Assembly: GCA_937926785.1 (NCBI GenBank)
Contig: CALBBQ010000014.1
Location: forward strand, 1 to 64,000
Reading direction: 5' to 3'
Length of the DNA: 64,000 bases
From: an uncultured Bacteroidales bacterium
GTDB taxonomy: Bacteria; Bacteroidota; Bacteroidia; Bacteroidales; Tenuifilaceae
Every line of letters starts with the position of its first letter. The first letter of the stretch is position 1. The position numbers and the translations under genes were made by a program. Shown here one piece after another: positions 41,120-51,506 of the stretch. The notes below the pieces were generated by a model. The model ran no database searches. It worked only from the letters and a program-made list of their open reading frames with translations, and was not told the origin of the DNA.

Positions 41120-43546
41120 TTAATTTTTACTGGTTATCTTCAGTGAAAACCCAATCCACCCAAGAAGAATAAGGATTATTAGCGCCGATGAAACCAAATC
41201 GATTCTTTTCCCCAGCTGCCACATGGGTGGGTCAAATTTGAATTCCACCTCGTGGGTGCCCGATGGTATAACCATGGCTCTGAGGATATAGTTTGCCCTG
41301 AAATGTTCTGCAGGTTTACCATCGATGTATGCCTTCCAGCCCTTGGGGTAGTAAATTTCGGAGAATACAGCCAGCTGTGAAGTGGGTGAGCTGCTTCTAT
41401 ACTTTAACCTGTTAGGACGGTACTCGGTAAGAACGATTGACCCCGTAGCAGGACTTGCTTCACTTAAACCGGCGATATGGCTTTTAAAGCGAACATCGAT
41501 AATGGCTGTTGTTTTTGGGTTAAAACCATTAAGGGCATCAATCTCTTCATCTGCATTTTGAACCAGCTTGATGGAATCGACAAACCAGGCGTTGCCCAAG
41601 GCGTTGGGGTTCTGAAAAGCAACAGGGCCTTCCTTTCCGGGTTGGATAAAGTATTTTGTATTGAGCATGTTAAAAACAGCCATGTTACCCCGAGAAAGGT
41701 GAAAGTCAATCAAATCCTGGTAGCGGCGAAGCTTAGCGCCATGATACCCACCAATTGACTTATGGAAGTATGAGGTTGAAGCATCGTTGAAAGGACTAAC
41801 CGTTAGGTTGAAAACGCGGAAGTTGGGATCGGGATCGGCCATGATTTGCTTATCGGCATCACTAGGGGAGAAGGGAACTTCAACGTTGCGTGGTTCTACA
41901 AAGTTTTTGTTGTCCATGAAACGCTTGTTAACCACCCAAAGGTCAGTTGTGATGAGTAAGCCTAGAACACCAATAAATACTGCAGGTTTCAACTTTTTCA
42001 GGTAGAATGCTGCAAGGGTTGCCGCACCGGCCAGTATAAAAATGAGGGAGCGGAACGAGTCGTTAAAAAGCATGTTCTGCCTATCTTTTCTAATAATCTC
42101 GATGATCTCTTTGGGCCAGCCAAGCTGGTTATCGATAGAGCCGCTGAACGAAAAGATTCCTTTCCCAAGTAACAGGAATAGCAGGGAAAAACCACCCACT
42201 ATACCCAACGACCATTTAAAGGCTTTCCAGAATTCGGAACTGGTAACTTTGCCCTCATAAATTTCCCTTAACGCCAGAATCGCAATAAGGGGCATGGTAA
42301 ACTCAGCAATAACCAGGATCATTGAAACGGTACGGAACTTATTGTACAAGGGAAAGTAATGCATGAATAGCGAGGTTAGAGCATCAAAATTCTTTCCCCA
42401 GGCCAGCATGATTGCCAGTAGCGTAATTCCAAACAAGTACCACTTCACCTTGTCCTTTAGCAGAAACATACCCAAAACAAACAGGAATACTACAATGGCG
42501 CCAATATACACAGGGCCTGATGTTGATGGCTGAGGGCCCCAATACGTGGGCAGCTGTTTAGCTATTGTAGCTGCCTGATTGTATGGAACGCCATTTTGAC
42601 GAAGGAACCTAAACGTTTCGGAGCTTTCACCTAAATCCATGGAGCTTGACCCACCCATGAGGTTTGGTATCAGGAGGTTGAAAGTTTCTGCAACACCGTA
42701 GCTCCATTGCGTAGCATAGTCCTTATCGAGTCCTGATGTTTGATTCTCCTTGTTATGCGTAAGCTCCGATTTGCCCCTGATGGTATCTTTACCATAGTCG
42801 TTGGTAAACCAAAGGTAGCTGAAATTAGCGCCAAAAGCTAAAACTGCGGCCAGCAAAAGGGTTCCTGTTGCCTTTGCCAGTAATGGTAGAGTTTTGTTTT
42901 TAATAGCATCAACCAGATGGTAAAGGTAGATGGTAGCCATGATGAGCGCTCCGTAGTAGGTAATTTGGGGATGACTTGAATAGATGTTAAGTCCCATGAA
43001 AAGGCTGAAAATGGCTAAACCATCCAGATATTTACCTCTTAGGGCCAACAACATACCGGCAATGGTAGGAGCCATGTAGGCAATGGAATGAATTTTGGCG
43101 TTATGACCTGCGCCAATAACTATCAGAAAGTAAGTGGACAATCCATAGGCAATTGAGCCAACAATGGAAAGCCAGGGGTTTACACCTAAAACCAGGAGCA
43201 AGATGTAAAAACCCAGCATGGTAAGGAATATAAAGCTGGCCGGACGACCTATTGCATGGAAAACCCTATCGATGTATTGCAATAGATTTCCGGAGTATTG
43301 AACCGAGATGAGGTATGCCGGCATTCCGCCAAACATGCTGTTGGTCCAAAGCGATTCCTCTCCGGTTTTAACCTTATAGTCCAGTATTTCTTTAGCAGAA
43401 CCCTTCCACATGGCAATGTCGTGTTGCGCTAACTTTTTACCTTCCAGTTGTGGGAAAAAGTAGGCCAGAGGAATAGCCATGAAAAGGAGCAATGCTACCA
43501 GGTGAGGGGTGAACTGTTTTGCATTTAGTTTCATGCCGGCAAACAT
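41120..43546 (-). CDS. YfhO family membrane protein
   Basis: This is an 808-residue multi-spanning membrane protein of the YfhO family, related to GT-C-type glycosyltransferases in layout. It has an N-terminal motif AHQ-type loop (GKKLAQHDIAMWKGSAKE), many membrane helices up to about residue 520, a C-terminal lumenal domain with YYPKGWKAYIDGKPA, and a last helix. YfhO proteins are linked to lipid or teichoic-acid glycosylation in other phyla; the substrate here is unknown. It is 6 bp after glyS. Confidence 0.9.
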   Translation of the reverse strand: MFAGMKLNAKQFTPHLVALLLFMAIPLAYFFPQLEGKKLAQHDIAMWKGSAKEILDYKVKTGEESLWTNSMFGGMPAYLISVQYSGNLLQYIDRVFHAIGRPASFIFLTMLGFYILLLVLGVNPWLSIVGSIAYGLSTYFLIVIGAGHNAKIHSIAYMAPTIAGMLLALRGKYLDGLAIFSLFMGLNIYSSHPQITYYGALIMATIYLYHLVDAIKNKTLPLLAKATGTLLLAAVLAFGANFSYLWFTNDYGKDTIRGKSELTHNKENQTSGLDKDYATQWSYGVAETFNLLIPNLMGGSSSMDLGESSETFRFLRQNGVPYNQAATIAKQLPTYWGPQPSTSGPVYIGAIVVFLFVLGMFLLKDKVKWYLFGITLLAIMLAWGKNFDALTSLFMHYFPLYNKFRTVSMILVIAEFTMPLIAILALREIYEGKVTSSEFWKAFKWSLGIVGGFSLLFLLLGKGIFSFSGSIDNQLGWPKEIIEIIRKDRQNMLFNDSFRSLIFILAGAATLAAFYLKKLKPAVFIGVLGLLITTDLWVVNKRFMDNKNFVEPRNVEVPFSPSDADKQIMADPDPNFRVFNLTVSPFNDASTSYFHKSIGGYHGAKLRRYQDLIDFHLSRGNMAVFNMLNTKYFIQPGKEGPVAFQNPNALGNAWFVDSIKLVQNADEEIDALNGFNPKTTAIIDVRFKSHIAGLSEASPATGSIVLTEYRPNRLKYRSSSPTSQLAVFSEIYYPKGWKAYIDGKPAEHFRANYILRAMVIPSGTHEVEFKFDPPMWQLGKRIDLVSSALIILILLGWIGFSLKITSKN

Positions 43547-43552
43547 TAATGG

Positions 43553-45103
43553 TTAGATTTGACGAAGCAAGTTAGTAAGCGAAACCTTTTCGCTCATGAT
43601 TTTGCGCAAGCGCGAAGCGGGAACCCTTTCCTGCTCCATGGTATCGCGATAGCGAATGGTCACCGTTTCATCTTCAAGGGTCTGGTGATCGACCGTAATG
43701 CAGAATGGTGTTCCAATGGCATCGTGCCTACGGTAACGCTTCCCTATGGTATCCTTCTCTTCGTACTGGCAGTTGAAGTCGAATTTTAGGTCGTCCATAA
43801 TCTTACGTGCCATTTCGGGCAATCCGTCCTTTTTCACCAGCGGAAAAACGGCAAGTTTAACCGGAGCTAAGGCCGGGGGTATTCTTAGTACTACCCGTTC
43901 ATCTGTTGTACCATCTTCCTTGGCAATTTTTTCCTCGGCATAGGCTGCCGAAAGCACAAGCAGGAAGGTGCGGTCGAGACCAATGGAGGTTTCAATCACA
44001 TATGGAATGTAGCTTTGGTTGATATCGGGGTCAAAGTACTGTAGCTTTTTGCCGGAATGTTTTTGGTGGTTAGCCAGATCGAAATCGGTTCGGGAATGGA
44101 TACCCTCAACCTCCTTGAAGCCGAAAGGAAACTCAAACTCAATGTCGGAAGCGGCGTTGGCGTAGTGAGCCAACTTTTCGTGCTTGTGGAAACGGTACTT
44201 GTTGTCGCCAAAGCCCATGGCTCGGTGCCAACGCATGCGTTTTTCCATCCAATACTCGTACCACTGCATTTCCTCGCCCGGGCGAACGAAGAACTGCATC
44301 TCCATCTGCTCAAACTCGCGCATGCGGAAAATGAACTGCCTGGCAACAATCTCGTTGCGGAAAGCCTTACCAACCTGAGCTATACCGAATGGTATTTTCA
44401 TCCGGCCTGTTTTTTGAACGTTGATATAGTTTACAAAGATACCCTGGGCGGTTTCAGGGCGGAGATAAATGGTGCTGGCATCATCGCTTACTGAGCCCAG
44501 CTTGGTTTCGAACATCAGGTTGAACTGTCGAACATCGGTCCAGTTTCGGGTTCCGGAGATGGGGCAAACTATTTCGCAATCCTCAATAATCTTTTTTATT
44601 TCGACCAGGTTGTTCTGCTCAAGGGCTTGCACCATGCGATGGTTCACGGCGTTAATCTTTTCCTCAATTTCTAACACCCTGGGGTTTGTTTTGCGGAAAA
44701 GCTCCTCGTTAAACGAATCGCCAAAGCGTTTACGAGCCTTTTCCACCTCTTTTTCGGCCTTTTCGCGCTGCTTATCCATCCACTCCTCAATGAGCACATC
44801 GGCGCGGTAGCGCTTTTTGCTATCCTTGTTATCGATTAGTGGATCGTTGAAGGCTCCCACATGACCCGATGCCACCCAGGTTTGGGGGTGCATAAAAATG
44901 GCCGCATCAATCCCAACGATATTCTCATTGAGCTTAGTCATAGCTTCCCACCAGTAGCGGCGAATATTGTTCTTAAGCTCTACTCCATTCTGACCGTAAT
45001 CGTAAACAGCGCTAAGCCCATCGTAAATCTCGCTCGAAGGGAAAACAAAGCCATATTCCTTACTGTGTGCAATAAGTTTTTTGAAAAGTTCCTCCTGTGT
45101 CAT
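43553..45103 (-). CDS. glyS: Glycine--tRNA ligase (homodimeric type)
   Basis: This is a class II synthetase charging tRNA-Gly. The 516 residues are of the single-chain, alpha2 type, not the bacterial alpha2beta2 type. Motif 2 is at FRMREFEQMEMQFF and motif 3 in ETSIGLDRTFLLVL. The start MTQEELFKKLIAHSKEYGFV fits the family. It is the promoter-proximal gene of the glyS-yfhO-ftsX-DUF3098-uppP-truB run. Confidence 0.96.
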   Translation of the reverse strand: MTQEELFKKLIAHSKEYGFVFPSSEIYDGLSAVYDYGQNGVELKNNIRRYWWEAMTKLNENIVGIDAAIFMHPQTWVASGHVGAFNDPLIDNKDSKKRYRADVLIEEWMDKQREKAEKEVEKARKRFGDSFNEELFRKTNPRVLEIEEKINAVNHRMVQALEQNNLVEIKKIIEDCEIVCPISGTRNWTDVRQFNLMFETKLGSVSDDASTIYLRPETAQGIFVNYINVQKTGRMKIPFGIAQVGKAFRNEIVARQFIFRMREFEQMEMQFFVRPGEEMQWYEYWMEKRMRWHRAMGFGDNKYRFHKHEKLAHYANAASDIEFEFPFGFKEVEGIHSRTDFDLANHQKHSGKKLQYFDPDINQSYIPYVIETSIGLDRTFLLVLSAAYAEEKIAKEDGTTDERVVLRIPPALAPVKLAVFPLVKKDGLPEMARKIMDDLKFDFNCQYEEKDTIGKRYRRHDAIGTPFCITVDHQTLEDETVTIRYRDTMEQERVPASRLRKIMSEKVSLTNLLRQI

Positions 45104-45133
45104 AAAAGCTTCCGTATGATTTTCTGTAACTCA

Positions 45134-45163
45134 CAAAAATAGTTCAATTTCTTTACATCCAAA
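45134..45163 (-). promoter_or_regulatory. Promoter of the glyS operon
   Basis: On the minus strand TTTG (45163-45160) is followed after 18 nt by TATTTTTG (45141-45134). It matches the Bacteroidota consensus and sits about 30 bp before the glyS ATG. Confidence 0.7.
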
Positions 45164-45246
45164 AAAATGTATTTTACTGAATTATGGTTGACATTCAGTT
45201 GGGCAATCGTTAAATTGCACAAGAAAATTTGACAAAAAAACGCCAA

Positions 45247-47883
45247 ATGTCAAGATGTATTGTTGTTTTATCCATAGTTTTTGCATGTTTTACAAATAGT
45301 TTCAGGAGTTATGGTTCTGCTGCGGCTGCCAAAAGTTTTCCACCAGTTGCAGGTGAGAATTCAAGAAATGGAACCACTTTTTTAGGAGATGACACCCCCC
45401 TCTTACAGGTTCCGGGATACCGAATCAAGTCAGCCCTGCTGCTCAACATTGCGGAGAACATTATCTGGCCAAACGAGCAAAGTATCAAAATTTATGAGAT
45501 ACTTGTTGTTGACCCTGATACGCTGATTTACTCGGAACTTAAAAGGGTCGAGAACGCATACCTTCTTAAGGGCCGACCCATTCGGGTAAGTAGAGCCATT
45601 CAAACCTTAAAGAATCCGGAATCGTATTCCATAGTTTTCTTAAGCGAATCGCGTACCCAGCTTATTAATATGCTTTACCAGCAGGTTGCCTACAAAGGGG
45701 TATTGCTGATAACCGATAATGGAGCGGAGCGTATTCTTAGCATGGTTAACCTGTATTTTAACCAGCAGAAAAAAAGCATAGCTTTTGAGGTAAACCGGCA
45801 AGCACTGGAAGAGAATGGGTTTAAGCTAACACCAAAACTTATTGCATTGGGTGGTAGCTTCATCGATATTAAAGAGCTGTACCTAAAAACCTACCAAAAA
45901 CTTACCGAAGAGAGTCACAAACTTGAGCAACTTCAGAGAGAGTTAAACAGTTTTCGTGACGAAAAAAGACAATACGAAAATCAACTTGCAATCCTAAGCA
46001 AAGAGCTGGAAACCCTTACCTATGAACGAACAAGGATGGAGAAAGAGTACGCCAATCTAAGCCAACGGTTTGAACAAAAGGATAGCCTGCTTCAATCAAC
46101 AAGCCAAGAGTTATCAAATAAAGTGGCTGAAAGCCAGAGGTTGCAAAATGCCATTGACAATCAGGTTGCCCTTATAAACTACTCCAAGAGCAAGCTCGAC
46201 TCGCTTAACCAGAAAATCGGTTACACTCAGCAAGTTTTAGATCAGCAGCAAAGAGAGATCCGGGAACAGGGAGTAGTGATATCGGAAAAGGAGAATATCA
46301 TTCTAAAGCAAAGACGAAGATTTTACCTGTTGCTGGTATTCCTTTTCAGTGTCAGCATTAGCCTGCTTTTTGCATTTTGGGCATACCGTATAAAACGAAG
46401 GTTAAATTTGAAATTGGAGAATCTTGTTCAGGAACGCACTAAGGAACTAAACATAAGTCGCAGCCACTTCCAGAGCCTCTTTGATAACTCTCCAGTGGCA
46501 ATGCTTGAGCTAGATCTATCGGGTTTGCTAGAATATGTTAAGAGTATTGGAATCGATATCGAATCGATGAATGAGGTGAAGAGAGACTTTTCCGTTGAAA
46601 GGGTGCGCGATGGTTTAAAGTATATCCGAATTAACAACATTAACAGCGCAGCAATTGAGCTTTTCGGCTTTTCCTGCAAGGATGATGCCACTGCGAACTA
46701 CACCAAAACCTACAATGAAGAATCTCTCAGCACATTTCAGGTTGTTTACCGGGCACTCATTGAGCAAAAATCATTCTGTGAATACGAGAGCATCAGAAGG
46801 ACCAAGGATGGGAAGAATCTGTATGTAATACTGAAATGGTTAGTGCTACCAGGCTATATGCATGATTACTCAAAAGTTCTTCTGGCAATTACCGATATTA
46901 CCAAGATTAAGAATTACGAAAAAGAGCTAACCCGTCATCGCGATCACCTGGAAGAAATTGTTAAGGAGCGAACACAGGAGATTCTAAGGCTGAACGAAGA
47001 GCTTCAAGTTTCAAACGAAGAGTTGGTAATGAAAACAGAGGAACTGGAGCAAACCATAAAAATGTTAGAAGATGCACAGCGTCAGCTGGTGCATCAGGAA
47101 AAAATGGCCTCGTTGGGTATGCTAACCGCTGGCATTGCACATGAGATAAATAACCCGATAAACTACATCAGCGCCAGCCATCAGGCCATGGTTTCGCTGC
47201 TCGATGAGCTGTGGGAGTCGTACAACTATTTTAAATCGCTTGCCCTGAAGCATTCTCAACCGCAACATCATCTACCCCATATATCATCGGACGAGGAGCT
47301 TTATGGCTCTTTAAAGGTTTTACTGAGCAGCATTGAGAAGGGCATTGAACGCACTACCGGTATTATCCGCAGCCTAAAAGCTTTTGCTCGTTCCGACAGT
47401 GAAGCTTTGGTAGAAACTTACATTCCCGATGTTGTTGCCGATGTGCTGACCATGCTGAGAGGATCATACTTTGGCAGAATTGAGGTAGTCCAACATTACG
47501 ATGACAATCTTCCGAAGATAAGATGTAGCTCTAACCAGCTTCATCAGGTGCTTATGAATTTGCTATCGAACGCCATAGATGCAATACCCGAAGAGGGGAA
47601 AATCTTAATCTCCGCTAACTATTCCCGCAACGCGGAGCTGGTTACTATCAGGGTGAAGGACACTGGTAAAGGAATGACACAAGAGGTCATGGAAAAAATT
47701 TTCGATCCGTTTTTTACTACCAAAGAGGTCGGTAAGGGAGCGGGCTTGGGTTTATACATCACCTACAATATTGTGAAGGCTCTAAACGGCAGCATTAACG
47801 TAAACTCTGTTCCGGGCGAGGGAACAGAGTTCACAGTTGAAATTCCTTTTAATGATGAAACCTCTACCCCTCAAACCGTTTAA
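45247..47883 (+). CDS. Histidine kinase with N-terminal YfiR-like sensor domain
   Basis: This is an 878-residue kinase with signal sequence [17 protein letters not shown] YfiR/DUF4154-like periplasmic domain spans about 45-200 ([15 protein letters not shown] and the ending [12 protein letters not shown]). A long coiled coil lies at about 205-355, a membrane helix near 359-381, a PAS region about 400-550 and a second coiled coil. The HisKA box is [18 protein letters not shown] with His632. The HATPase domain has [13 protein letters not shown] and [12 protein letters not shown]. The ATG at 45247 is preferred over a TTG at 45229. Its 3' end overlaps the convergent response regulator gene by 20 bp. 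Confidence 0.9.
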   Translation: MSRCIVVLSIVFACFTNSFRSYGSAAAAKSFPPVAGENSRNGTTFLGDDTPLLQVPGYRIKSALLLNIAENIIWPNEQSIKIYEILVVDPDTLIYSELKRVENAYLLKGRPIRVSRAIQTLKNPESYSIVFLSESRTQLINMLYQQVAYKGVLLITDNGAERILSMVNLYFNQQKKSIAFEVNRQALEENGFKLTPKLIALGGSFIDIKELYLKTYQKLTEESHKLEQLQRELNSFRDEKRQYENQLAILSKELETLTYERTRMEKEYANLSQRFEQKDSLLQSTSQELSNKVAESQRLQNAIDNQVALINYSKSKLDSLNQKIGYTQQVLDQQQREIREQGVVISEKENIILKQRRRFYLLLVFLFSVSISLLFAFWAYRIKRRLNLKLENLVQERTKELNISRSHFQSLFDNSPVAMLELDLSGLLEYVKSIGIDIESMNEVKRDFSVERVRDGLKYIRINNINSAAIELFGFSCKDDATANYTKTYNEESLSTFQVVYRALIEQKSFCEYESIRRTKDGKNLYVILKWLVLPGYMHDYSKVLLAITDITKIKNYEKELTRHRDHLEEIVKERTQEILRLNEELQVSNEELVMKTEELEQTIKMLEDAQRQLVHQEKMASLGMLTAGIAHEINNPINYISASHQAMVSLLDELWESYNYFKSLALKHSQPQHHLPHISSDEELYGSLKVLLSSIEKGIERTTGIIRSLKAFARSDSEALVETYIPDVVADVLTMLRGSYFGRIEVVQHYDDNLPKIRCSSNQLHQVLMNLLSNAIDAIPEEGKILISANYSRNAELVTIRVKDTGKGMTQEVMEKIFDPFFTTKEVGKGAGLGLYITYNIVKALNGSINVNSVPGEGTEFTVEIPFNDETSTPQTV

Positions 47884-48235
47884 AAGCGGAGTTTATTATC
47901 TCTTTAAGTTCCTCCTTTCTCCATGGTTTCATGATGTAGCGGTAAACCAGCTCCTCATTAATCGCACGGAGCATGGCTTCCGATTCCATGAATGCCGTAA
48001 GGAGTATGCAAACCTTTTGCGGACTCTGTTTTTTAATTCTCTCAATAAAATCGATGCCGTTCATGTGGGGCATCTTTAAGTCGGAGACGATTACGTTTAT
48101 CTCTTCCTGCTGGAGTATCTCCAACCCCTTTGCTGCCGAATCGGCAACAACTACATCAAAATCGTTCCGGAAGTTGATTTTGAAAAGCTCGAGGTTAATT
48201 AGCTCATCGTCAACGTATAGTACTCTTTTTGCCAT
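47864..48235 (-). CDS. Stand-alone response regulator receiver protein
   Basis: This is a 123-residue receiver with no output domain. The phosphorylation site is Asp52 in VIVSDLKMPHMNG, the acidic pair is Asp9/Asp10 (VLYVDDELIN), and the conserved Thr and Lys are in CILLTAF and YIMKPW. The ATG at 48235 is chosen because the domain starts there (MAKRVLYVDD). It converges with the YfiR-type kinase gene and overlaps its end, making that kinase the likely partner. It may act as a phospho-sink or through protein contacts. Confidence 0.9.
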   Translation of the reverse strand: MAKRVLYVDDELINLELFKINFRNDFDVVVADSAAKGLEILQQEEINVIVSDLKMPHMNGIDFIERIKKQSPQKVCILLTAFMESEAMLRAINEELVYRYIMKPWRKEELKEIINSAFKRFEG

Positions 48236-48268
48236 AAAAGAATATGGTGATAAGGTTATTGGCAAATT

Positions 48269-48314
48269 AAAAAGGTATTTCGGAAAGAAACAAAAATTCA
48301 ATCCGAAATACCTT
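48269..48314 (-). terminator. Terminator of the FISUMP protein gene
   Basis: A perfect 12-bp stem (48272-48283 with 48303-48314; arm AAGGTATTTCGG) encloses a 19-nt loop. On the minus strand it is followed by a T-run. It directly follows the stop at 48325. Confidence 0.88.
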
Positions 48315-48324
48315 AGGAATGAAA

Positions 48325-50130
48325 TCAGTTCTTAATGCAGCGAACAGAGTAGGCATTTCCAGAAGCGCCTTCTGCTATATTTACTTGACCTGAATATGCA
48401 TCAACATTTACAAGTTGAGGAAAGCCGCTGTTTACCCAAAAGTAAGCATTGGTTCCTGTTGAATTCAAATGCCAAGAAGAGTATGCCGTATCCCAGTAAG
48501 CGCTACCAGCTCCACGAGCAGAAAAACCGGTTTCGTTAGAGGTAAACTGGACACTTGGGGGAATTTGACCTATTTGGTAGATAGGATCAGTTATTTCCCA
48601 CCAGTTATATATACCTGTATCAACCAAAGCACCACGTTCAACTATCTTTTGGAAAGTATTCGAAGTGTTTGTTATCCATGATGGCCCACCAACAAAAGTG
48701 AATAAGGTTATCCATTCAGACTCATTGGGTACATGCCAACCATCGGGGCACACATTCTTCCCACTGAAGATAACTACCGTATCGCCATACAGGTTACCAA
48801 AAATAGTAATTGAATCAGGGTTTACAGGGGAGTAAAAGTGGGTAGGGGGGATAGGTGTTCCATCGGAGTACTTGGTTGTTTTGAGGTTCTCGGCCATCCA
48901 AACCTGGGTGCCAATTTTAACGGTGCGGTAGGTGTTACCGTCAGTATCTGTCAGAGGTGGCTCAGGCATACCAACATTAGTAGTAACAGTACCTGCAACT
49001 ACCATATCGCTATACGATACCATAGTATTAACTATGTAGGTAGAATCAGGAGTAACAGCAAAGTAATCCTTAGCAATGGTTTTCCCACTGCTTAGTCCAC
49101 CCACGGCAAAACCGCCCTTTGCACCCTTAACGCTGGTATATGAGCTGTCAAAGTAAACCTTGGTTTGATCCGGCTGTACGGTTAGGTAGTACGATGGGTT
49201 GGATTTTGCCCCTGTTAGTCCACCCACGGCAAAACCACCCTTTGCCCCTTTGGTAGTTTGATTGAAGGCAAGCCTTATACTATCGGGGTTTACAATCAAG
49301 TAGTTAAGGGTATCGGTTGCCTTTGCGCCGGTTAGCCCACCCACGGCAAAGCCCCCCTTAGCTCCTTTTACAGTTTGGTCGAAGAGGAATTGAGCGTAGT
49401 TGGGCTCCAATTGGAAGTAAGTTGGAGCGGGAGCCTTTCCTCCTGTTAAACCACCCACAGCAAAGCCTCCCTTTGCCCCTTTTGCTCCGCTACCTTCCAC
49501 ATTGAACCTCACGCCGTTCTCATAAACGGCCATCACCACTTGTCCTTGTGAATTGGTTACGGCAAAGATGGGTTTATCGGGGTCATGCCCTGCCTTGGGG
49601 GAGACAACTACAGTACTATCGAACACGTTAACCTGTGTGGTTGGAGCCCATGCAGCACCGGTTGAAAAGGGAATATTACCCTGATTACCAAAGCCACTGA
49701 TACCATTCTGAGCACTGGTGGCCGAAAGAGCAGTATTTGCCATGAAAGCATAGGGAACTGAAACAATTTGTGAAGTTCCCATAGACGTGAAACCGGTTTC
49801 GCTACTACGCTTAACCAGAACCTCTATAAAAATATTTTCGTTCCAGGGGATAGCAGAAAAACTGCCGCTTACGACAGTTCCTGCTCCAAGTTGCAACGAA
49901 ACCAAACCCTGTTGCGTGGATGTTACAGTATGGTTTTCGGAGTAAACCACCTCGCCTTCGGTAGTGGACTTATGGAATTTAACCTGAACCTGCACCTGCT
50001 CACTGGCTATTACAGCACCACTGGCATTGCGAATAACTGCCTGATAGGCAATTTTTTGAGGTACCTGAGCCCGGTTTACCATACTCATCAAGAGTATGAG
50101 AAAAACCAGCATTACTTCTACTCTTTTCAT
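48325..50130 (-). CDS. FISUMP-domain surface protein with KGAKGGFAVGGLTG repeats
   Basis: This is a 601-residue exported protein; the signal is VMLVFLILLMSMVNRAQ. Residues 25-130 resemble a beta-rich domain seen in Bacteroidota surface and fibre proteins (QAVIRNASGAVIASEQVQVQ). Residues 217-378 hold four repeats, each opening with KGAKGGFAVGGL and followed by a short strand-forming YF-V-PDS segment. Residues 394-601 form a FISUMP domain (DTDGNTYRTVKIGTQVWMAE, CPDGWHVPNESEW, and the ending SVRC). The role is unknown; an extracellular or surface stalk is likely. Confidence 0.87.
   Translation of the reverse strand: MKRVEVMLVFLILLMSMVNRAQVPQKIAYQAVIRNASGAVIASEQVQVQVKFHKSTTEGEVVYSENHTVTSTQQGLVSLQLGAGTVVSGSFSAIPWNENIFIEVLVKRSSETGFTSMGTSQIVSVPYAFMANTALSATSAQNGISGFGNQGNIPFSTGAAWAPTTQVNVFDSTVVVSPKAGHDPDKPIFAVTNSQGQVVMAVYENGVRFNVEGSGAKGAKGGFAVGGLTGGKAPAPTYFQLEPNYAQFLFDQTVKGAKGGFAVGGLTGAKATDTLNYLIVNPDSIRLAFNQTTKGAKGGFAVGGLTGAKSNPSYYLTVQPDQTKVYFDSSYTSVKGAKGGFAVGGLSSGKTIAKDYFAVTPDSTYIVNTMVSYSDMVVAGTVTTNVGMPEPPLTDTDGNTYRTVKIGTQVWMAENLKTTKYSDGTPIPPTHFYSPVNPDSITIFGNLYGDTVVIFSGKNVCPDGWHVPNESEWITLFTFVGGPSWITNTSNTFQKIVERGALVDTGIYNWWEITDPIYQIGQIPPSVQFTSNETGFSARGAGSAYWDTAYSSWHLNSTGTNAYFWVNSGFPQLVNVDAYSGQVNIAEGASGNAYSVRCIKN
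48999..49482 (-). repeat. Four KGAKGGFAVGGL coding repeats
   Basis: Four units of about 37-44 residues start at residues 217, 255, 294 and 335 of the FISUMP protein. The opening 12 residues are identical in all four; the remainder diverges but keeps an aromatic-x-V-x-PDS pattern. The core DNA is also strongly conserved. Confidence 0.9.
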
Positions 50131-50207
50131 TTTTTCAATTTGTAATGATTAAGCATCACAAGTTAACCATACAGAAAAGCGAAGTCAATAAATTTGTGAA
50201 TTATTTA

Positions 50208-50255
50208 CATAAAAATAACACCCATCATAAACCCTGTTATAAAGGTGATAGGTGT
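50208..50255 (-). terminator. Probable terminator of the MCP gene
   Basis: ACACC (50218-50222) pairs with GGTGT (50251-50255), with further partial pairing inside (ATC/GAT and ACC/GGT). On the minus strand it is followed by a T-rich stretch. It lies 59 bp past the MCP stop. Confidence 0.5.
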
Positions 50256-50313
50256 TTACTTAATTTTGACTAACTGACCGAATTGGTTGACCAGGGTCAA
50301 CTCAAGTGAGGGG

Positions 50314-51435
50314 TTACTTAATTTTGAAGTAGCTGATTAGGTCACTTAATGCTTTAGCGCGGGCGTTCAGCTCCTCGGCGCTGGCGGCCACCTCCTCGGA
50401 AAGCGAGGCGTTCTGCTGCGTGGTGTTGTTGAGCTCCTGCACCGAGGAGTTCACCTGCTCGGTGCCGGTTCGCTGCTCGTGTGTGGCTGCGGTGATCTCG
50501 CGGATCAGGTCGGTGGTGCGGATGATCTCCGTTACGTTCTGGTTCATGATATCTTTAGCCTTGCCCGAAATCTCCGCACCTCTCTGCGATACGGCAATAA
50601 TCTCGTTGGCGGCCTGGCGGCTCCGCTCGGCTAATCGACGAACCTCAGCGGCCACCACGGCAAAGCCCTTGCCGTGCTCTCCCGCACGGGCCGCCTCAAC
50701 GGCAGCGTTGAGCGCCAGCAGGTTGGTTTGAAATGCAATATCGTTGATGATGCCAATTTTCTGAGCTATCTCGTTCATGGAGTCCAGCGCCACGTTGGTG
50801 GATTCGACCCCCTCCTCCAGCTTCTTTGAGGTGGATGCCGCGATGTGCTCGGTTTGCACGGCATTCTCGGAGTTCTGCTGGATGCTGGCCAGGATCTCCT
50901 CCATGGCGCTCGAAATCTCCTCGAGCGACGAGGCCTGCTCCGAGGTTACCTCCGACAGGCTGGTGGCGCTCACTCTCAGCTGGCTGGCCGATGACTCCAG
51001 CTCGCTGGCCGCCTGCGAGATGCCCTCAATCACCTCGTTTAACTTACTGGAAAGGTTGCCCACCGACCTGCTGAGCTTTCCTAACTCATCGGTACGTCTG
51101 GAAAATTCCGGATTAACCTGAACCGTCAAATCACCATCGCTTATTCGCTGTATGTCTTCAATGGATTGATCGAGTGGTTTTCGTACCCTGTTTGCAATCG
51201 TGTACATGACCCAAATGCCATAGATTATAACAACCGGAGTAGTTACGTAAGCAGGGAAAATGTCGGGAAAAATATACTTTAGGTTAACCAAAACATCAAT
51301 GAGTACTCCCCATGATACGGTAAGGGCTCCCATCAAAAAAAGAATGGAGTTCTTAAAAAAGTAACGAATGGTAAGAATGCCTGTGGGCAAAGCGATTAGC
51401 AAAATTACAATAAGTTCAATAACTCCTTTGTTCAT
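50314..51435 (-). CDS. Methyl-accepting chemotaxis protein without a ligand domain
   Basis: This is a 373-residue chemoreceptor-like protein. The first 85 residues hold about three membrane segments ([54 protein letters not shown]), leaving no periplasmic sensor domain. HAMP follows ([20 protein letters not shown]). The signalling hairpin contains [20 protein letters not shown] and [20 protein letters not shown]. No CheA, CheW or CheR genes are in the window. DNA for the signalling half (about 50330-51120) looks clearly richer in G+C than the membrane half and the neighbours. Confidence 0.93.
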   Translation of the reverse strand: MNKGVIELIVILLIALPTGILTIRYFFKNSILFLMGALTVSWGVLIDVLVNLKYIFPDIFPAYVTTPVVIIYGIWVMYTIANRVRKPLDQSIEDIQRISDGDLTVQVNPEFSRRTDELGKLSRSVGNLSSKLNEVIEGISQAASELESSASQLRVSATSLSEVTSEQASSLEEISSAMEEILASIQQNSENAVQTEHIAASTSKKLEEGVESTNVALDSMNEIAQKIGIINDIAFQTNLLALNAAVEAARAGEHGKGFAVVAAEVRRLAERSRQAANEIIAVSQRGAEISGKAKDIMNQNVTEIIRTTDLIREITAATHEQRTGTEQVNSSVQELNNTTQQNASLSEEVAASAEELNARAKALSDLISYFKIK

Positions 51436-51506
51436 GGCAGTAAAGATTTAATTAGATAAAATTTGGTGAGCAATTTAAGTAAACGGGTAGGCAAAGTCAA
51501 GTAAAG

